Below, piece after piece: positions 4,768-6,585 of a stretch of 6,585 nucleotides of DNA. The position numbers and the translations under genes were made by a program. Under the pieces are notes generated by a model. The model was not told where the DNA came from, made no database searches, and saw nothing but the letters and a program-made list of their open reading frames with translations. The stretch is from NCBI GenBank assembly GCA_030601015.1, contig JAUVUO010000071.1:1-6585 (forward strand). The letters are read 5' to 3'. Within the stretch, counting starts at the first letter, position 1; every line of letters starts with the position of its first letter. The stretch comes from Candidatus Omnitrophota bacterium. GTDB taxonomy: Bacteria > Omnitrophota > Gorgyraeia > Duberdicusellales > 4484-171.

Positions 4768-5436
4768 ATGGGTATAAAGACGATAAAAAATAGAAGAAGG
4801 ATAAAATTAATTTGTTTAATTATATCTTTTTTTATTGTGGGTTGCCTAAATGATGAAAGTGATAAAAATGATAAAATTTTATCAGATAATACAATGGGCA
4901 AAGAAGATGTTTCAGACTGGGATAGGATTTCGCAAAAATTAAAAGAAAAATTTGGCCTTAAATCCAATCAATTTGTTATTATCGTAAGTATTTCCAGGCA
5001 AAAACTTTGTCTTATCAAAAATGGAGAAATTATTAAAACATATCCTGTTTCTACCTCTAAATATGGAATAGGAAGCAAGCCGGGCAGCAATAAAACGCCT
5101 TTAGGGACTCACTATATTTGTGAAAAAAGAGGAGAAGGAGCTAAGATTGGGACAATTTTTAAAGCACGTAAAAATACGAAAAAAATTGCTAAAATTTATA
5201 CCGACAGGACAGATGTTCCTGATGATTTTGTAACTACTCGTATAATGTGGTTAAAAGGATTAGAAGCAGGTGTTAATCTTGAAACATTGAAGCGTTATGT
5301 TTATATTCATGGAACACCGGAAGAAGGATTGATTGGGACACCGGCATCGCATGGGTGTGTAAGAATGAAAAATAAAGAAGTGATTGAGTTGTTCAAATTG
5401 GTTTCAGTAGGTACATTTGTTGAAATTCAAAAATGA
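4768..5436 (+). CDS. Lipoprotein L,D-transpeptidase (YkuD/ErfK family)
   Basis: The 222-residue protein begins with a basic n-region (KNRRR), a hydrophobic core and a lipobox FIVGC with C26, predicting a lipid-anchored envelope protein. A linker and short helix lead to the YkuD domain at about 68-221. Its opening strands are FVIIVSISRQKLCLIKNGEIIKTYPVSTS (69-97), the GSKPGSNKTPLGTHYI segment (102-117) follows, and the catalytic signature is HG...SHGCVRM with H181, H195, C197 and R199. These enzymes form 3-3 peptidoglycan crosslinks or attach proteins to peptidoglycan through the Cys thioester; which of these this one does cannot be told. AAGGTG (4755-4760), overlapping the upstream stop, lies 7 bases before the ATG, so translation is probably coupled to the DUF1801 gene. 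TGA serves as the stop here. The product ends right after the last beta strand, as expected. Confidence 0.92.
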   Translation: MGIKTIKNRRRIKLICLIISFFIVGCLNDESDKNDKILSDNTMGKEDVSDWDRISQKLKEKFGLKSNQFVIIVSISRQKLCLIKNGEIIKTYPVSTSKYGIGSKPGSNKTPLGTHYICEKRGEGAKIGTIFKARKNTKKIAKIYTDRTDVPDDFVTTRIMWLKGLEAGVNLETLKRYVYIHGTPEEGLIGTPASHGCVRMKNKEVIELFKLVSVGTFVEIQK

Positions 5437-5443
5437 GGGGCTC

Positions 5444-5463
5444 AAAAGTGTGCACTTTTAATT
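5444..5463 (+). terminator. Short hairpin terminator after the L,D-transpeptidase gene
   Basis: AAAAGT (5444-5449) pairs with ACTTTT (5454-5459) around a GTGC tetraloop. It starts 8 bases after the TGA and is followed by TAATTCTT. It is AT-rich and therefore weak, but it lies between a gene end and a fresh promoter, as a terminator should. Confidence 0.45.
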
Positions 5464-5490
5464 CTTAAATGACAAATACAACAAAAATAC

Positions 5491-5519
5491 TTGACAATTA
5501 AACGCTTATCTGGTATTTT
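5491..5519 (+). promoter_or_regulatory. Sigma-70 promoter of the porin gene
   Basis: A perfect -35 box TTGACA (5491-5496) is followed after 17 bases by TATTTT (5514-5519), a 4-of-6 match to TATAAT. Transcription would begin near 5526, giving a leader of about 119 bases. A perfect TATAAT also occurs at 5554-5559 without a good -35 at the right spacing, so a second start is possible. Confidence 0.55.
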
Positions 5520-5644
5520 CTAATATAAGGGATATTTGAGTGTCTATAAAAATTATAATAAAAGGGGGTGAAGAATAGAATAAGGTTTTATTTAAAAAGT
5601 TAAGAAGGATTCGGATTAAAAAAATAAAAAAGGGGAGAGTGCAA

Positions 5645-6585
5645 ATGAATAAATGGGTGATATTGATTTTGACTGTCGTATGTGTTTTTGGTGTTACTTT
5701 TGCTGCATACTCTGAAGTTGATAAGGTTAAAGTTAGTGGAGATATTAATCTCCGTACAATAAGTCATGAAAGCCTTGATCTTATGACCGGAAATATTGTG
5801 GGGTCGTGGTTTATGTCAACAGTACGCTTACGTTTAGATGCTGCCTTATCCGATGATGTAAATGCAGTTGTACGGTTAGCCAATGAAAGAGATTGGGGAT
5901 TAGAATCAACCGCCGCTGATAGTAATGATATTGATCTGGATTTAGCTTATATTACTGTAAAAAAGATTCTTTTTCCTTCTTTAACGCTTACAATCGGCCG
6001 TCAGGAATTACTTTTTGGTAATGGTATGATTATTGGTGACCCGGATACGAATTTACTGGTATCCTCTGAATCAAAAATTACCGCTATTGATTTGAGTGCA
6101 CGTAAAGCTTTTGATGCTGTCCGGGCAAATATTGGACTTGCACCTGTAACCATTGAGCCTTTTTATGCTCAGATTGATGAAGGAAGCAGTGTGAATATCA
6201 ATGATGATGTAAATCTTTATGGAGTAAATGCCCGTTATAATTTTTCCAAAAATAATGCTCTTAGTGAAATTTATTATTTTGTTAAAAAGACAGGTGACGA
6301 TGTAACCCTTATTAAAGATCAAGTAGATAATGTGGGATTTCGATGCAGTTTTGGCCCTAATTTCGTTCCTGGTTCACCAATGTTGCCTTTCGTCCTTCAG
6401 GCAGAAATAGCTCATCAATCCGGAGATTTTCCAGGTGGATTCCCAAACGGCGTATGGGGACTTGCACCCCACCTTCCCGGAGAAAGAGATGCATGGGCAT
6501 ATGACGTTTCCGGAACTTTCCTTACTCCTATTAAGGCTCTTCCGGCAGTAACGTTGCTCTATAATTACCGTTCAGGTGAAGACCC
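5645..6585 (+). CDS. Alginate-export-like outer-membrane porin (3' truncated)
   Basis: The frame is open from ATG 5645 to the window end (313 full codons). The start is fixed by AGGGGAG (5631-5637) 7 bases upstream and by a clear signal peptide MNKWVILILTVVCVFGVTFA. The mature part begins VDKVKVSGDINLR and continues as alternating beta strands, typical of a barrel. LAYITVKKILFPSLTLTIGRQELLFGNGMIIGD (about 101-133), with the strand-turn 'GRQel.fGng', and ARKAFDAVRANIGLAPVTIEPFYAQ (about 151-175) are the most recognisable blocks. Both resemble the alginate export (AlgE-like) porin family. Transported substrate unknown; family naming does not prove alginate. Members are usually 400-550 residues, so a substantial part is probably missing. 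The gene has its own promoter and a strong ribosome site. It uses more G/C-ending codons than its upstream neighbours, suggesting higher expression or a different history. Confidence 0.78.
   Translation, partial: MNKWVILILTVVCVFGVTFAAYSEVDKVKVSGDINLRTISHESLDLMTGNIVGSWFMSTVRLRLDAALSDDVNAVVRLANERDWGLESTAADSNDIDLDLAYITVKKILFPSLTLTIGRQELLFGNGMIIGDPDTNLLVSSESKITAIDLSARKAFDAVRANIGLAPVTIEPFYAQIDEGSSVNINDDVNLYGVNARYNFSKNNALSEIYYFVKKTGDDVTLIKDQVDNVGFRCSFGPNFVPGSPMLPFVLQAEIAHQSGDFPGGFPNGVWGLAPHLPGERDAWAYDVSGTFLTPIKALPAVTLLYNYRSGED

Noticed and set aside
4746..4967. Minus-strand 73-residue open frame
   Set aside because: Antisense to the lipoprotein signal region of the L,D-transpeptidase gene, with no supporting signals.
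6071..6322. Minus-strand 83-residue open frame
   Set aside because: Entirely antisense to the porin gene, with no ribosome site.
1..6585. CRISPR arrays, tRNA, rRNA, complete insertion sequences
   Set aside because: No regularly spaced repeats, cloverleaf-like sequence, rRNA motifs or transposase reading frame were seen on either strand.

Overview
The window is AT-rich bacterial DNA with all recognisable genes on the + strand. It probably comes from an uncultivated Gram-negative lineage. The evidence is a signal-peptide-bearing outer-membrane barrel of the alginate-export porin type, a lipobox-bearing L,D-transpeptidase, and a secreted module with a DxDNDGxCD motif fused to a small membrane cytochrome-like domain. 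This mix recalls genomes of the Omnitrophota (OP3) type. That placement is an inference from general familiarity, not a search. Genes appear to use the standard bacterial code: Trp is TGG throughout, most stops are TAA and one is TGA.

Region 1 (1-2000) is a methyltransferase area in partial decay. It starts with the C-terminus of one SAM-dependent methyltransferase (1-126). Next is a 365-base non-coding stretch with a good sigma-70 promoter at 321-349. A second methyltransferase with a C-terminal zinc ribbon follows (492-1550), interrupted by an in-frame TGA at 1068-1070. The third is a much more degraded methyltransferase remnant (about 1616-1967), with its SAM-binding motifs split between two frames and several stops. 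A 13-base imperfect inverted repeat (232-244 and 1577-1589) flanks the second gene.

Region 2 (1990-2613) holds a YkgJ-type cysteine-cluster protein (2060-2410). Its leader can fold into two mutually exclusive hairpins, one of which hides the ribosome binding site. This is the most interesting non-coding signal in the window. About 200 bases with no convincing gene follow.

Region 3 (2614-4240) encodes two envelope proteins: a secreted/membrane protein with three C-terminal membrane spans carrying conserved-looking histidines (possible haem ligands), and an N-terminally anchored protein of unknown function.

Region 4 (4402-5436) is a two-gene operon: a DUF1801/frataxin-like protein and a lipoprotein L,D-transpeptidase 12 bases downstream. 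A short hairpin at 5444-5459 probably ends it.

Region 5 (5491-6585) is a separate transcription unit with its own TTGACA promoter, a leader of about 120 bases, a strong Shine-Dalgarno and the first 313 codons of an alginate-export-like porin. Its base composition looks less AT-rich than its neighbours. I see no complete novel multi-gene defence or mobile system here. The points most worth following up are the switch-like leader, the methyltransferase decay series and the unassigned envelope proteins.
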